Below, one piece after another: positions 45,138-54,185 of a stretch of 64,000 bases of DNA. Under the pieces are notes generated by a model that was not told where the DNA came from, searched no databases, and was given only the letters and a program-made list of their open reading frames with translations. Made by a program: the position numbers and the translations under genes. The DNA is from Bacteroidota bacterium (lineage in GTDB: Bacteria; Bacteroidota; Bacteroidia; 2-12-FULL-35-15), in assembly GCA_947466965.1 (NCBI GenBank), contig CANIFU010000002.1, positions 62,001 through 126,000 on the forward strand, written 5' to 3'. Numbering within the stretch: the stretch's first letter is position 1; every line of letters starts with the position of its first letter.

Positions 45138-46754
45138 ATGGCAATAAATATAAGAAAAGAAAACTTTTTAATTTTATTGGCTGCTTCCCTTTTTTTTTCA
45201 TCTTGCAGAAAAGAAATGGAGCACCCCTCCTGGGACACGCAATTACTTGCTCCCCTAATTGATGCTTCGATGACTATAAACAATATTCTTCCCGACTCAA
45301 TTCTACAAACAAATGCTGATAGTTCGATGAAAATTGTTTTCAGCAATGAACTGTATAAGATAAATATGGACACTTTATTTAATATTGCCGACACCACTAT
45401 TCACAGTGGCTACGCTGTTCCTTTTACAATAGGAAGTGGGTTAACGCCAGGATATACTCTTCCATTTCCGTCTTCTTCTTCTACTACCTACTCTTTACCA
45501 GGTATTGAATTGAAAAAGGTTATTATAAAATCAGGATTTGTTACTTTTAAAGTGAAAAGTAAAATACGAGAAGTAACTGAGTTTGTTTATTCAATTCCTT
45601 GTGCAACTGATGCTTTAGGAAATCCATTTTCAAAACCATTTACTGTTCCCGCTCGCGTTGGTTCCAATCCAGGTGTTTATAATCAAACATTCGATTTGTC
45701 AGGCTTCACAATCAATCTAACAGGACCTTCCGGAACACAGATCAATACAATCTATACTTCTTTGGCAGGTAAAATAAGTGCAACCGCTGCAGATACTGTT
45801 TTAGTAACACCTTCAGACAGTTTAATAATTGATAATACTTTTTACGATTTGGTCCCCTTTTATGCTAAAGGGTATTTCGGAAATAATACTTACAACACCG
45901 GTTCAAGCGAAAGTGCGTTTACACTTTTCGATAGAATTGTAGATGGAACCATCCTATTAGAAGATGTTGACTTTAACTTTAGCATCGAGAATCCAATTGG
46001 TCTTGATGCTCGTTTATACATAAACAACATTACCTCTATCAATTCCCGTACAGGAACATCAATTAATTTATCAAATACGCTTATCGGTAGTCCAATCAAT
46101 ATCAATCGTGCATCCGAAAGTGCAGGAATCATTTATCCAACCTATGCGAACTTTCCTTTAAATACAAGTAATTCTAATATTAAACCAATGATCGAAAACT
46201 TGCCCGACAAATTTGGTTATTCCATGCAAGTGATTACAAATCCCCTAGGTAATATTTCAGGCTCAAATGATTTTATTTATTACGACAGACTTTTAAAAGC
46301 CAAATTGAACATGGAAATTCCGCTTTCTATCGTTGCCAATAATTTGACCTTAGCCGATACCTTAGACTTTAATATTTCTCAGTCAGATGGCACTCAAAAT
46401 ATTCATGATGGAACCATTGCGCTTTTTGCAAATAACGGTTTTCCTTTCGATGCAAAACTACAGTTGTATTTACTGAACGAGAACAACACCGTTAGAGATT
46501 CAATCTTCGGTTATGCCAATACGATTGTAGAAGCTCCAATTAATTCAAGCTTAAGGGTAATAGGCAAAAAAATGACAAAAATTTCGGTTCCTATAAGTGC
46601 TGAAAAAATGAATTTACTATACGACACAAAGAAGGTGGTAATGAAAGTAAAATTCAACACAAGTTCACAACCGCAATATATAAAGATTTACAGTGAATAT
46701 TCAATAGACATTAAACTAGTCGGGGATTTTAATTATACGATCCAACTCCATTAA
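45138..46754 (+). CDS. Large predicted lipoprotein, unknown function
   Basis: The 538-residue product has a lipobox (LFFSSCRKE, Cys near residue 23) and is rich in beta-type residues over its length, with few motifs (DSILQTNADSSMKIVFSNELYKINMDTLF). No domain was recognised. A start at the ATG (45138) gives a clean lipoprotein signal, and the body probably lies at the outer membrane. It is followed by a DUF5723 beta-barrel gene 10 bases on, so a two-gene envelope unit is likely. Confidence 0.65.
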   Translation: MAINIRKENFLILLAASLFFSSCRKEMEHPSWDTQLLAPLIDASMTINNILPDSILQTNADSSMKIVFSNELYKINMDTLFNIADTTIHSGYAVPFTIGSGLTPGYTLPFPSSSSTTYSLPGIELKKVIIKSGFVTFKVKSKIREVTEFVYSIPCATDALGNPFSKPFTVPARVGSNPGVYNQTFDLSGFTINLTGPSGTQINTIYTSLAGKISATAADTVLVTPSDSLIIDNTFYDLVPFYAKGYFGNNTYNTGSSESAFTLFDRIVDGTILLEDVDFNFSIENPIGLDARLYINNITSINSRTGTSINLSNTLIGSPININRASESAGIIYPTYANFPLNTSNSNIKPMIENLPDKFGYSMQVITNPLGNISGSNDFIYYDRLLKAKLNMEIPLSIVANNLTLADTLDFNISQSDGTQNIHDGTIALFANNGFPFDAKLQLYLLNENNTVRDSIFGYANTIVEAPINSSLRVIGKKMTKISVPISAEKMNLLYDTKKVVMKVKFNTSSQPQYIKIYSEYSIDIKLVGDFNYTIQLH

Positions 46755-46764
46755 AAATAACGTT

Positions 46765-48027
46765 TTGAAGAAGATACTATTTTTACTTTTCATTCTAATA
46801 AATCAGTTCAATTCAGAAGCGCAGATAGCGGCCATCTTTTCTGATGAATTTCCAGAAACAGCAAGAACCCGAATCGGGCTGGTTGGCGAGTATGGCATAA
46901 ACTCAAATGCTTTCACCACACAATTTGTTTCTAAATTTTATAAAGGCGGTTATATTGACGCCGCATTAAAAAATGATGTTTTGAAGCGAACCGAAAAAAT
47001 GAATACCATTGGTGCTGATTTGAACTATGGAGTTTATGTGGGAATCAAACTCGATTCTATCTTTCACAAAAAGAATATCAGTTTATTTTTCAGTTTGCGC
47101 GACAGAGCTCATTTTGATGCTCGCTTTTCAAAAGATTTATACAAAGTAGCCTTTTATGGAAATGCTCCTTATGCAGGAAAAACAGCAAATTTCAACGATT
47201 TTAATTTAAACTACCTTCGTTATCAACAACTTCAGATTGGCTTATTTTCTTCCAAATATGACAGTGCAGCGCGCTGGGGTATAGCCGTATCAATTTTAAA
47301 AGGCGAACAGTATTCTTCTATTTTTGCTAAAAAAGCTGAAATGTATACTAGCGAAGACGGTCAATATATTGACTTCAATACAGAAATGCAGGTTGCACAA
47401 TCCGATACAGCAAACAAAGGAATAGGTGCATTCAATGGAATAGGTGCCAGTTTTGATATTTATTTTGAGGCGCCTTTTAAAACTCGTTTCGAGAATTCTA
47501 AATTAATTATTTCTGTTGCTGATATTGGTTCGATAAAATTCAATAACAATTCACTGTATTTAAATCAGGATTCACTTTTTCATTATACTGGATTTCATGT
47601 AAACAGTATTTATGAACTTCAGGATTCAACCTTCGCAAATGCTTCGCAAGATAGCATTGTCAATTCAATAGCACCATTCAAAAAAAAATCCATTTCGGTG
47701 ACACTTCCAACAGTTCTTAACATCACTTACGAAACAAAATTCAACAAGCACGTTGAAGTTACTGAAGGAATTCGATATGTATTTAATGGCAATTATCATT
47801 TGCTTGGTTACATCAAAGGGAATTTCATTTTCAATCACCAACTTTCTATTTCCACAACCTTTGGATATGGCGGCTACGGGAAATTTAGCTATGGCATAGG
47901 TGTATTTGCCAATTTAGGAAAAGGTGTCATTATCTATGCGGGAAGCAATAATCTAGAGGGTTTTATCGCTCCTAAAAAAGCATTAGGTCAATCAGCATAC
48001 ATTTCACTTATTAAAAATTTCAAATAA
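46765..48027 (+). CDS. DUF5723 outer-membrane beta-barrel protein, TTG start
   Basis: The 420-residue protein starts at TTG with a good signal peptide (KKILFLLFILINQFNSEAQ); the DUF5723 domain, often found in Bacteroidetes outer-membrane proteins, runs through the remainder, with a clear alternation of strands and aromatics (YGIGVFANLGKGVIIYAGSNNLEGF near the end). It follows the large lipoprotein by 10 bases and precedes kdsA by 5 bases, so the three may be one transcript. The lipoprotein could be its partner (inference). Confidence 0.75.
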   Translation: MKKILFLLFILINQFNSEAQIAAIFSDEFPETARTRIGLVGEYGINSNAFTTQFVSKFYKGGYIDAALKNDVLKRTEKMNTIGADLNYGVYVGIKLDSIFHKKNISLFFSLRDRAHFDARFSKDLYKVAFYGNAPYAGKTANFNDFNLNYLRYQQLQIGLFSSKYDSAARWGIAVSILKGEQYSSIFAKKAEMYTSEDGQYIDFNTEMQVAQSDTANKGIGAFNGIGASFDIYFEAPFKTRFENSKLIISVADIGSIKFNNNSLYLNQDSLFHYTGFHVNSIYELQDSTFANASQDSIVNSIAPFKKKSISVTLPTVLNITYETKFNKHVEVTEGIRYVFNGNYHLLGYIKGNFIFNHQLSISTTFGYGGYGKFSYGIGVFANLGKGVIIYAGSNNLEGFIAPKKALGQSAYISLIKNFK

Positions 48028-48032
48028 ATATT

Positions 48033-48848
48033 ATGTCGTTAAACAATATTCCGAATTTAAAACATTTAGAAACAAATAACTTTTTCTTAATTGCAGGCCC
48101 TTGTGCTGTTGAAAACGAAGAAATTTGTTTTGAAATAGCAGAAAAAGTAAAATCAGTTACCGACAAACTTGGTATTCCATACATTTTCAAAGCATCGTTC
48201 AAAAAGGCGAACCGTTCACGCCTAGATTCGTTTACTGGAATTGGAGATGAAAAAGGGTTGGAGATCATCGCAAAAGTTGGAAAACAGTATAACCTTCCTA
48301 CACTTACTGATATTCATACTCATGAAGATGCAACAATGGCGGCAGCGTTTGTTGATATTCTACAGATTCCTGCATTCTTATGCAGACAAACAGATCTTCT
48401 TGTTGCTGCAGCAAAAACAGGGAAACATGTTAATATAAAAAAAGGGCAATTCCTTTCTGCCGAATCAATGAAATTTGCAGTCGATAAAGTAAGAGAATCA
48501 GGAAATACAAACATCATGCTTACCGAGCGGGGAACTTTTTTAGGCTATCAAGATCTTGTTGTTGATTTCAGAGGTATACCCGAAATGCAAAAAAACAATG
48601 TTCCTGTTGTCATGGACATCACCCATTCATTACAACAGCCGAATCAAACAAGTGGCGTAACTGGAGGCAGACCTGATTTAATAGGAACAATAGCGAAAGC
48701 CGCAATTGCGGTTGGTGTAGATGGAATTTTTTTAGAAACACACCCTAATCCAGCTAAAGCAAAATCAGATGGAGCAAATATGCTTCACCTTGATCATTTC
48801 GAAAAATTAATGAACGATTTGATAACAATCAGACGTGCAATCTTATAA
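48033..48848 (+). CDS. kdsA: 3-deoxy-8-phosphooctulonate synthase (metal-type)
   Basis: The 271-residue enzyme makes Kdo-8-phosphate from phosphoenolpyruvate and arabinose-5-phosphate for lipopolysaccharide. The motif FFLIAGPCAVENEE holds Cys24, the metal-binding cysteine of class II KdsA, in place of the asparagine of the metal-free class. FKASFKKANRSR, FLCRQTDLL, VKIKKGQF and MDITHSLQQPNQTSGVTGG are all typical. The length is standard. It lies 5 bases after the DUF5723 gene. Confidence 0.94.
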   Translation: MSLNNIPNLKHLETNNFFLIAGPCAVENEEICFEIAEKVKSVTDKLGIPYIFKASFKKANRSRLDSFTGIGDEKGLEIIAKVGKQYNLPTLTDIHTHEDATMAAAFVDILQIPAFLCRQTDLLVAAAKTGKHVNIKKGQFLSAESMKFAVDKVRESGNTNIMLTERGTFLGYQDLVVDFRGIPEMQKNNVPVVMDITHSLQQPNQTSGVTGGRPDLIGTIAKAAIAVGVDGIFLETHPNPAKAKSDGANMLHLDHFEKLMNDLITIRRAIL

Positions 48849-48867
48849 TTTTTATAAACGTATTCAG

Positions 48868-50343
48868 ATGAAAAGACTACCATTTGTTTTTACTTTTCTT
48901 TTTTGTTTTTGTTTTCAATTCGTTATGCATGCGCAATCTCCAATAAAATTCAGAAAAGTGATTGGTAACAATGGGTATGATTATGGCTATTCATGTAAAC
49001 AAACTTTTGATAAAGGATATATTATTGGTGGCTCATCAAGTTCATTCGGAAGTGGCAACACTGATATGTATGTTGTGAAAACAGATTCTATGGGCGTTCC
49101 TTGGGGTGATAAAACAATTGGCGGAATAAATATCGATCAGGGAATGTGTATCAGACAAACAAGCGACAGTGGATATGTTTTACTTGGCTATACAAACAGT
49201 TACGGAGCCGGAGGATATGATATGTATCTGGTAAAGATGGATTCTTCTTTTAACACACAATGGACAAAAACCTATGGAGGAACAGATTGGGATTTTGGAA
49301 ATTGTGTAGAGCAAACTTCAGATGGTGGTTATATCCTTTGTGGTTCTACGTATAGTTATGGAAAAGGAGATCAGGATTATTATTTGATCCGGACCAATTC
49401 AACGGGTGACACTTTATGGACAAAAACATACGGTGGAACAAAAGAAGATATTGCAAAATCTGTGATTCAAACAAGTGATGGCGGATTTATTTTAACGGGA
49501 GTAACTAAAAGTATGGGAGACACGCTTGGTGATTTTTATACAATAAAAACATTTGCAAATGGCGATACAACTTGGACATACAAATTGGGTGGATTACAAG
49601 CAGATATTGGAAATGACATTTTAGAAAGTAATACAGGTGAATTTATTGCAGGTGGTGAAACATATAGTTTTGGTGCTGGTAATGCAGATGCAGTTCTCAT
49701 AAAATTATCAGCCACAGGAATATTTCAAAACATATTTACGATTGGTAATACCGGTTTTGATAATGCCACTTCTATAACGGAGGGAGCAGACGGAAAAATA
49801 GCAATGGTAGGCCTTACAAAAAATTGGGGAACAGTAAATGGTGATATGTATTTTACAATAATAAAAAACGATTGGACCTTTTTCAACTCCACAACTTTTG
49901 GAACAATTACAAAAGATCAGGGATTCTCTGTTGAAGCTACTGCAGATAAATGTTTCATTTTATGTGGTACAACGAAAGGTTTCAACAATGGTTTGGAAGA
50001 TATTTACCTGATTAAAACCGACTCAATGGGATTATCCGGATTTACGGGGTCAGAATCCATTTTTATAACAAGTGTTCAGGATCAAAATTCGTTCCTCAAC
50101 AATTCGTTTGTTTTATTTCCAAATCCAGCGAATAATAGTATTCATATTAATATAAATACTTCATGGTGGCAAGATCAAGCGGAAATCATTATTGTTGATG
50201 TATTAGGAAAAGAAGTAGAACATTTCCAAACAGCTCTCAATAATTTTTCTATCAACACGAAAGATCTTACGAATGGCTTGTATTACCTGACTTTAAAAAC
50301 TAAAAATTCAATCTCGACACAAAAATTAGTCATTCAGCATTAA
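48868..50343 (+). CDS. Secreted repeat protein with T9SS type A sorting domain
   Basis: The 491-residue protein starts at 48868, with a signal peptide (MKRLPFVFTFLFCFCFQFVMHAQS). It has about six repeats of roughly 55 residues of the form GGYILCGSTYSYGKGDQDYYLIRTNSTGDTLWTKTYGG, likely a beta-propeller. The T9SS type A sorting domain is at the C-terminus (FVLFPNPANNSIHI...YYLTLKTKNSISTQKLVIQH). It should be a surface or released protein. It follows kdsA by 19 bases but is unrelated to lipopolysaccharide by sequence. Confidence 0.85.
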   Translation: MKRLPFVFTFLFCFCFQFVMHAQSPIKFRKVIGNNGYDYGYSCKQTFDKGYIIGGSSSSFGSGNTDMYVVKTDSMGVPWGDKTIGGINIDQGMCIRQTSDSGYVLLGYTNSYGAGGYDMYLVKMDSSFNTQWTKTYGGTDWDFGNCVEQTSDGGYILCGSTYSYGKGDQDYYLIRTNSTGDTLWTKTYGGTKEDIAKSVIQTSDGGFILTGVTKSMGDTLGDFYTIKTFANGDTTWTYKLGGLQADIGNDILESNTGEFIAGGETYSFGAGNADAVLIKLSATGIFQNIFTIGNTGFDNATSITEGADGKIAMVGLTKNWGTVNGDMYFTIIKNDWTFFNSTTFGTITKDQGFSVEATADKCFILCGTTKGFNNGLEDIYLIKTDSMGLSGFTGSESIFITSVQDQNSFLNNSFVLFPNPANNSIHININTSWWQDQAEIIIVDVLGKEVEHFQTALNNFSINTKDLTNGLYYLTLKTKNSISTQKLVIQH

Positions 50344-50410
50344 TATTTAATTACTATTTATTTATATTTTTTTAAATTTACACAACTAAAATCATTTATA
50401 ATAAAGGAAT

Positions 50411-51118
50411 ATGGGACGAGTATTTGAAAAGCGTAAGTATAAAATGTTTGCCCGCTATGATAAAATGGCGAAAGGCTTTACACGTATTGGAAAAGAGATT
50501 GCAATAGCGATCAAATTAGGAGGTGGTGATCCAGCTGGTAACTCACGTTTACGCGTGGCGATCCAGAATGCGAAAGGCTTGAATATGCCGAAAGTAAACA
50601 TTGACGCGGCTATTAAACGTGCAACATCAAAAGATTCTTCAAATTTAGAAGAGGTTGTTTATGAAGGGAAAGGTCCTTATGGAGTGGCAATTTTAATTGA
50701 ATGTGCAACAGATAATCCTACAAGAACGGTTGCCAATGTTCGAATGAACTTTAATAAATATGGCGGAGAATTAGGTAAAACAGGATCTTTGGATTATTTA
50801 TTTGACAGAAAAGGTGTATTCCGTATTAAGAACGAAAACCTAGTTCTGGAAGAATTAGAGTTCGAATTGATCGACTTCGGTGCAGATGAGATAGAAAGCG
50901 ATGAAGAAGAAATTGTAATTTATACTGCTTTCACAGATTTCGGAAACATGCAAAAAGCACTTGAATCAAAGAAATTCAACATCATCAGTTCAGAATTGGA
51001 ACGTATTCCAAATTCAACAGTTGAATTAAACGATGAGCAAGTGGAAGAAGTAATGAAACTAGTTGGTAAATTAGAAGAAGATGATGATATCCAAACGGTA
51101 TATCATAATTTGAAATAG
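50411..51118 (+). CDS. YebC/PmpR family transcriptional or translational regulator
   Basis: The 235-residue protein belongs to the YebC family: GRVFEKRKYKMFARYDKMAKGFTRIGKEI, then AGNSRLRVAIQNAKGLNMPKVNIDAAIKRA and ECATDNPTRTVANVRMNFNKYGGELGKTGSLDYLFDRKGVF. The family has been linked to transcription control and, more recently, to relief of ribosome stalling on proline tracts. It is longer at the C-terminus than some members but all three domains are present. It ends before a good terminator. Confidence 0.9.
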   Translation: MGRVFEKRKYKMFARYDKMAKGFTRIGKEIAIAIKLGGGDPAGNSRLRVAIQNAKGLNMPKVNIDAAIKRATSKDSSNLEEVVYEGKGPYGVAILIECATDNPTRTVANVRMNFNKYGGELGKTGSLDYLFDRKGVFRIKNENLVLEELEFELIDFGADEIESDEEEIVIYTAFTDFGNMQKALESKKFNIISSELERIPNSTVELNDEQVEEVMKLVGKLEEDDDIQTVYHNLK

Positions 51119-51134
51119 ATTTGTATTCAATCAG

Positions 51135-51173
51135 AAAAAAAAACGCAGTAGTTATTCCTTCTGCGTTTTTTTT
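51135..51173. terminator. Bidirectional terminator between yebC-like and BadF-like genes
   Basis: AAAAACGCAG (51139-51148) pairs with CTGCGTTTTT (51161-51170) around a 12-base loop, with A- and T-runs. It can serve both convergent genes. Confidence 0.8.
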
Positions 51174-52023
51174 ATTCTCCTAGATGATACAATGTTAATC
51201 CTGCAATAGGTGTTTCAGAAATAGTATCAATATTTACCCCTTTATTTGCTGCAACAGCACGAAGGATATTGCTATAATAAAATGCAACCGAGCCGGTGCA
51301 GCTTAATTTAAGTTCTTTGTGTTTTTTATACCTGCAAATATAGTTGTCGAAAAACTGATCAAAACAACCAGCAACCAAATCAATTATAAATTGTTCTTTT
51401 AAATTCTGGTAAATGAATTTACTGAAAGAAGCTAAAAATCTATTCGGCATTGGTTTTCTGTAAACAGCATCTATAATATCGTCTTTACTCAGGTTGAACC
51501 GGGCAAAAAATCGTGCAGCAAGATCTTCAGGCAATTCATCATTTATAAATGCCTGAACAAACGTTTTCCCGATATGAGCGCCACTTCCCTCATCACCTAA
51601 AATAAAACCACTGGATGTTCTGTTTTCAACTATTTCTCCCCCATCGTAATAACAGGTATTTGCACCAGTACCCAAAATTGCAGCAATTCCAGGATTTTTA
51701 CCACATAATGAACGTGCTGCTCCCAAAAGATCAGAGTTGATTTCAATGACTGCTGCAGGAAAATGTTCTTGTAACGCTTCGAATACAATTTGTTTTTTGT
51801 CAGCAACCTTACAACCTGCTCCGTAAAAATAAATTGATAGTCCAAGACTTAAATCGTTTTTGTTTAACTGAGGAATCAATTCGAATTTTAAAATTTCAGA
51901 AATTTGAGATGTCGTTTGAAAATATGGATTTATCCCCTGTGTAGCGAATTGATGAATTTGTTTATTGTTATCAATCAAACGCCAATCGGTTTTTGTGGAG
52001 CCACTATCTGCTATTAGAATCAT
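51172..52023 (-). CDS. BadF/BadG-type ATPase, N-acetylglucosamine kinase-like
   Basis: The 283-residue protein starts at 52023 (an upstream extension adds an unlikely N-terminus). The ASKHA-type phosphate motifs DSGSTKTDWR, GTGANTCYYDG and LGDEGSGAHIGK are clear. In Bacteroidetes such proteins are annotated as N-acetylglucosamine kinases of the BadF/BadG group and probably phosphorylate a sugar from peptidoglycan turnover (inference). It stands alone, convergent with the yebC-like gene. Confidence 0.82.
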   Translation of the reverse strand: MILIADSGSTKTDWRLIDNNKQIHQFATQGINPYFQTTSQISEILKFELIPQLNKNDLSLGLSIYFYGAGCKVADKKQIVFEALQEHFPAAVIEINSDLLGAARSLCGKNPGIAAILGTGANTCYYDGGEIVENRTSSGFILGDEGSGAHIGKTFVQAFINDELPEDLAARFFARFNLSKDDIIDAVYRKPMPNRFLASFSKFIYQNLKEQFIIDLVAGCFDQFFDNYICRYKKHKELKLSCTGSVAFYYSNILRAVAANKGVNIDTISETPIAGLTLYHLGE

Positions 52024-52048
52024 ATTGCTAAAGTATACATAAATGATG

Positions 52049-52082
52049 AAAAAAAATGCCGACAAACAATAATCAATCGGCA
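52049..52082 (-). terminator. Terminator of the porin-Rieske operon
   Basis: On the minus strand, TGCCGA (52082-52077) pairs with TCGGCA (52062-52057) around a 14-base loop and is followed by an eight-T run. It ends the porin-Rieske unit about 40 bases after its stop codon and lies just upstream of the kinase gene start. Confidence 0.65.
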
Positions 52083-52121
52083 CTTAAATTATTTTTTCGA
52101 TGTTCATTTTTTTTGCAGGGC

Positions 52122-52550
52122 TTACAAAATTATATGAACGAATGAACTCTCAATTTCAGTTTTATACTTTTTGATTGGCTTTAAGGCAGGTTCCTTCAAT
52201 ACATTGCCTTCCAGATCGAAAGTACTGCCATGTGAAGAGCAAAACAATCCCGTTTTATTTGCAGTCAAAGGATTATCCTGATGAGAACACTTCATTTCTA
52301 AAGCAGTGTAAATTCCATTACTCTTTTTAACCAATAATATATCAAATGGAATAGAACTGTTTCTGACGATTACACTATTATTTCCTTCAGTAAATGCTGT
52401 AAATGGAACAGCGAGTATATTTTTCACAACAACTGCTTTAAATACAGGCATTGGGGTACACGAACTTAACTGTGAAACGAGGGCTCCCCCGCCAACGACA
52501 CTTAAACATAGGGCACAAGTTTTTTTTATAAATGACCGTCTATTCTGCAT
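52122..52550 (-). CDS. Tat-exported Rieske [2Fe-2S] lipoprotein
   Basis: The 142-residue protein starts at 52550. Its N-terminus has a twin-arginine motif (NRRSFIKK), a hydrophobic stretch, and a lipobox-like LSSC (Cys near residue 31), so it is likely Tat-exported and lipidated. The Rieske cluster ligands are CSH (in EMKCSHQDNPL) and CSSH (in LFCSSHGSTFD) with a short 13-residue spacer. It follows the porin gene by 1 base, a tight pair. Electron partner is unknown. Confidence 0.85.
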   Translation of the reverse strand: MQNRRSFIKKTCALCLSVVGGGALVSQLSSCTPMPVFKAVVVKNILAVPFTAFTEGNNSVIVRNSSIPFDILLVKKSNGIYTALEMKCSHQDNPLTANKTGLFCSSHGSTFDLEGNVLKEPALKPIKKYKTEIESSFVHIIL

Positions 52551-52551
52551 A

Positions 52552-53763
52552 TTAAAAACTATAACCAACACCTAAGCTAAAGAAACCTTGTTCTTTTTTA
52601 AAGTCAGGATCCGGCAATCCAACTAATACAGGGTTTTGCTCCCCTGTCTGCAATAGGACATAATCGGCCTTAACGATAACACCTTTTATAGGTTGAAAAC
52701 TGATTCCACCTACAAAGTAAGTACTATTTTTAGTTTTGTCAACAATTCCATTTTGAGATAATTTATAATTCATATCTAAATTCTCGTAGCGTGCAAAAAC
52801 AGTAAGGTTCTTTTCTGACTTTTTAACTAATTTAAGAACGTTAAATCCAACTTCGCCATAATACCCCAACACAACCTCAGGAATATTATTGCCATAAGCA
52901 TTGTTTATTTTTTCAGAATCTGAAATTTGAACAGAAGTAAATAATCCCTTAAGGGAAAATCCTTTATTAGTATATTGAACATTGGCTTCATATAAAAATA
53001 CGGGAGTTCCGAATGCCCCGTTGGCAAGTTTCAATGTATCGGAATCTTTTTTACTCAAACCGGCACTACCGCCGTAATAAGCGGAAGCCTGTATCCTAAA
53101 ATTTTTAATGTAATACAATAAGGAACCGGTAACTGCCATCGCAGATGCATTTGCGTCTCTCCCTTCAAAACGTCCATCACGAATTCCTCTACCACTTTTA
53201 AATTCAGCAGAATTTAATCCGTTAACCAATGCAAGAGAATAATTTAATCCAGGTAATTTGTTTGTTGAACCGAACAATCCTAAGCCAATCTCCCTCCAAG
53301 TAGCAGGAATAATAAAGCGTTCAACAAATGGACGGTCATTACCATTAAAAGTAGTTGGTAGATGGTTTTCATTAATAATTCCAATTCTAGGAATAAATAA
53401 ACCTGTAGTTAAATATATATTCTTATTTAAATTAAACTTAATAAAAGCTTGCTCCAATGCGACTTCACCACCTGCTTCTCCACCTGCAACTTTTGCATCC
53501 TCGATCTCCAACTCTGAAAAAAATGAAATTTTATCATTGAATTTATGACCTAAAAATAAGATCACCCTATCAACATTTGCTTCAGCAAGTTTATTATTTA
53601 CGTTGTATTTATATTTAACACTTCCATAGCCAGAAATTACTGTTGCAGTTTTACTTGCGATTAAGCCAGCAGCCAAAGAATCTTCTTTGGTTAATACTTG
53701 CGCTTTCAATGTGGAAGCTAATAATGTTAATATGATTATTGTGTGCAATTGTATGTATTTCAT
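52552..53763 (-). CDS. Outer-membrane porin-like beta-barrel
   Basis: The 403-residue protein has a signal peptide (TIIILTLLASTLKAQ) and a phosphate-selective-porin-like beta-barrel: alternating strands such as KISFFSELEIEDAKVAGGE and IYLTTGLFIPRIGIINENH, and a terminal aromatic (FFSLGVGYSF) that is a BAM recognition signal. It would form an outer-membrane channel. It is co-transcribed with the Rieske lipoprotein, an unusual pair. A complete promoter (53803-53833) precedes it. Confidence 0.82.
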   Translation of the reverse strand: MKYIQLHTIIILTLLASTLKAQVLTKEDSLAAGLIASKTATVISGYGSVKYKYNVNNKLAEANVDRVILFLGHKFNDKISFFSELEIEDAKVAGGEAGGEVALEQAFIKFNLNKNIYLTTGLFIPRIGIINENHLPTTFNGNDRPFVERFIIPATWREIGLGLFGSTNKLPGLNYSLALVNGLNSAEFKSGRGIRDGRFEGRDANASAMAVTGSLLYYIKNFRIQASAYYGGSAGLSKKDSDTLKLANGAFGTPVFLYEANVQYTNKGFSLKGLFTSVQISDSEKINNAYGNNIPEVVLGYYGEVGFNVLKLVKKSEKNLTVFARYENLDMNYKLSQNGIVDKTKNSTYFVGGISFQPIKGVIVKADYVLLQTGEQNPVLVGLPDPDFKKEQGFFSLGVGYSF

Positions 53764-53802
53764 AAATAAAGAAATTATTTAGATTAATTATTAATAACGG
53801 CA

Positions 53803-53833
53803 CAAATGTAGATTTGGAGCAACGAAACGACAA
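53803..53833 (-). promoter_or_regulatory. Promoter of the porin-Rieske operon
   Basis: On the minus strand TTG (53831-53833) and TACATTTG (53803-53810) are 20 bases apart. The ATG is 39 bases downstream. Confidence 0.55.
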
Positions 53834-53866
53834 TACCTAAAAAGTGGTATTTTAAAATTTGGAGGC

Positions 53867-54185
53867 AGAAAATAAGGTGATAGGGAAATAAGTTGAGGTG
53901 ATAAGGGAAAAAGGTGATAAGGTTATAGGGTAAGAAGGGAAAAAGGTAATGGGTAAGAAGGAAAGAGGGTAATAGGGAAAGAGGTAATAAGGAAATAGGG
54001 TAATAAGGGAAAGAGGTTAATAAGGAAATAGGGTAATAAGGGAAAGAGGTTAATAGGGAAAAAGGTAATAAGGAAATAGGGTAATAAGGAAATAGGGTAA
54101 TAAGGGAAAGAGGTTAATAAGGAAATAGGGTAATAAGGGAAAAAGGAAACAAGGTAATAAGGTAATAAGGAAAGAAAGAAAGGAA
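53867..54185. repeat. Cytosine-depleted 16-bp tandem repeat
   Basis: From 53867 to 54192 the plus strand has only one C (54150). Within it, units beginning AATAAGG or AATAGGG start at 54002, 54019, 54035, 54052, 54067, 54083, 54099, 54116 and 54132, an average step of 16.25 bases, with a diverged form (AATAAGGGAAAGAGGTT alternating with AATAAGGAAATAGGGT). Before 54002 the pattern is degenerate. It lies between the response regulator stop and the porin promoter, and would appear as a G-poor RNA tail of the regulator. Confidence 0.85.

Noticed and set aside
53867..54185. Possible CRISPR array
   Set aside because: Units are 16-17 bp without unique spacers, C-free, and no cas genes are in the window.
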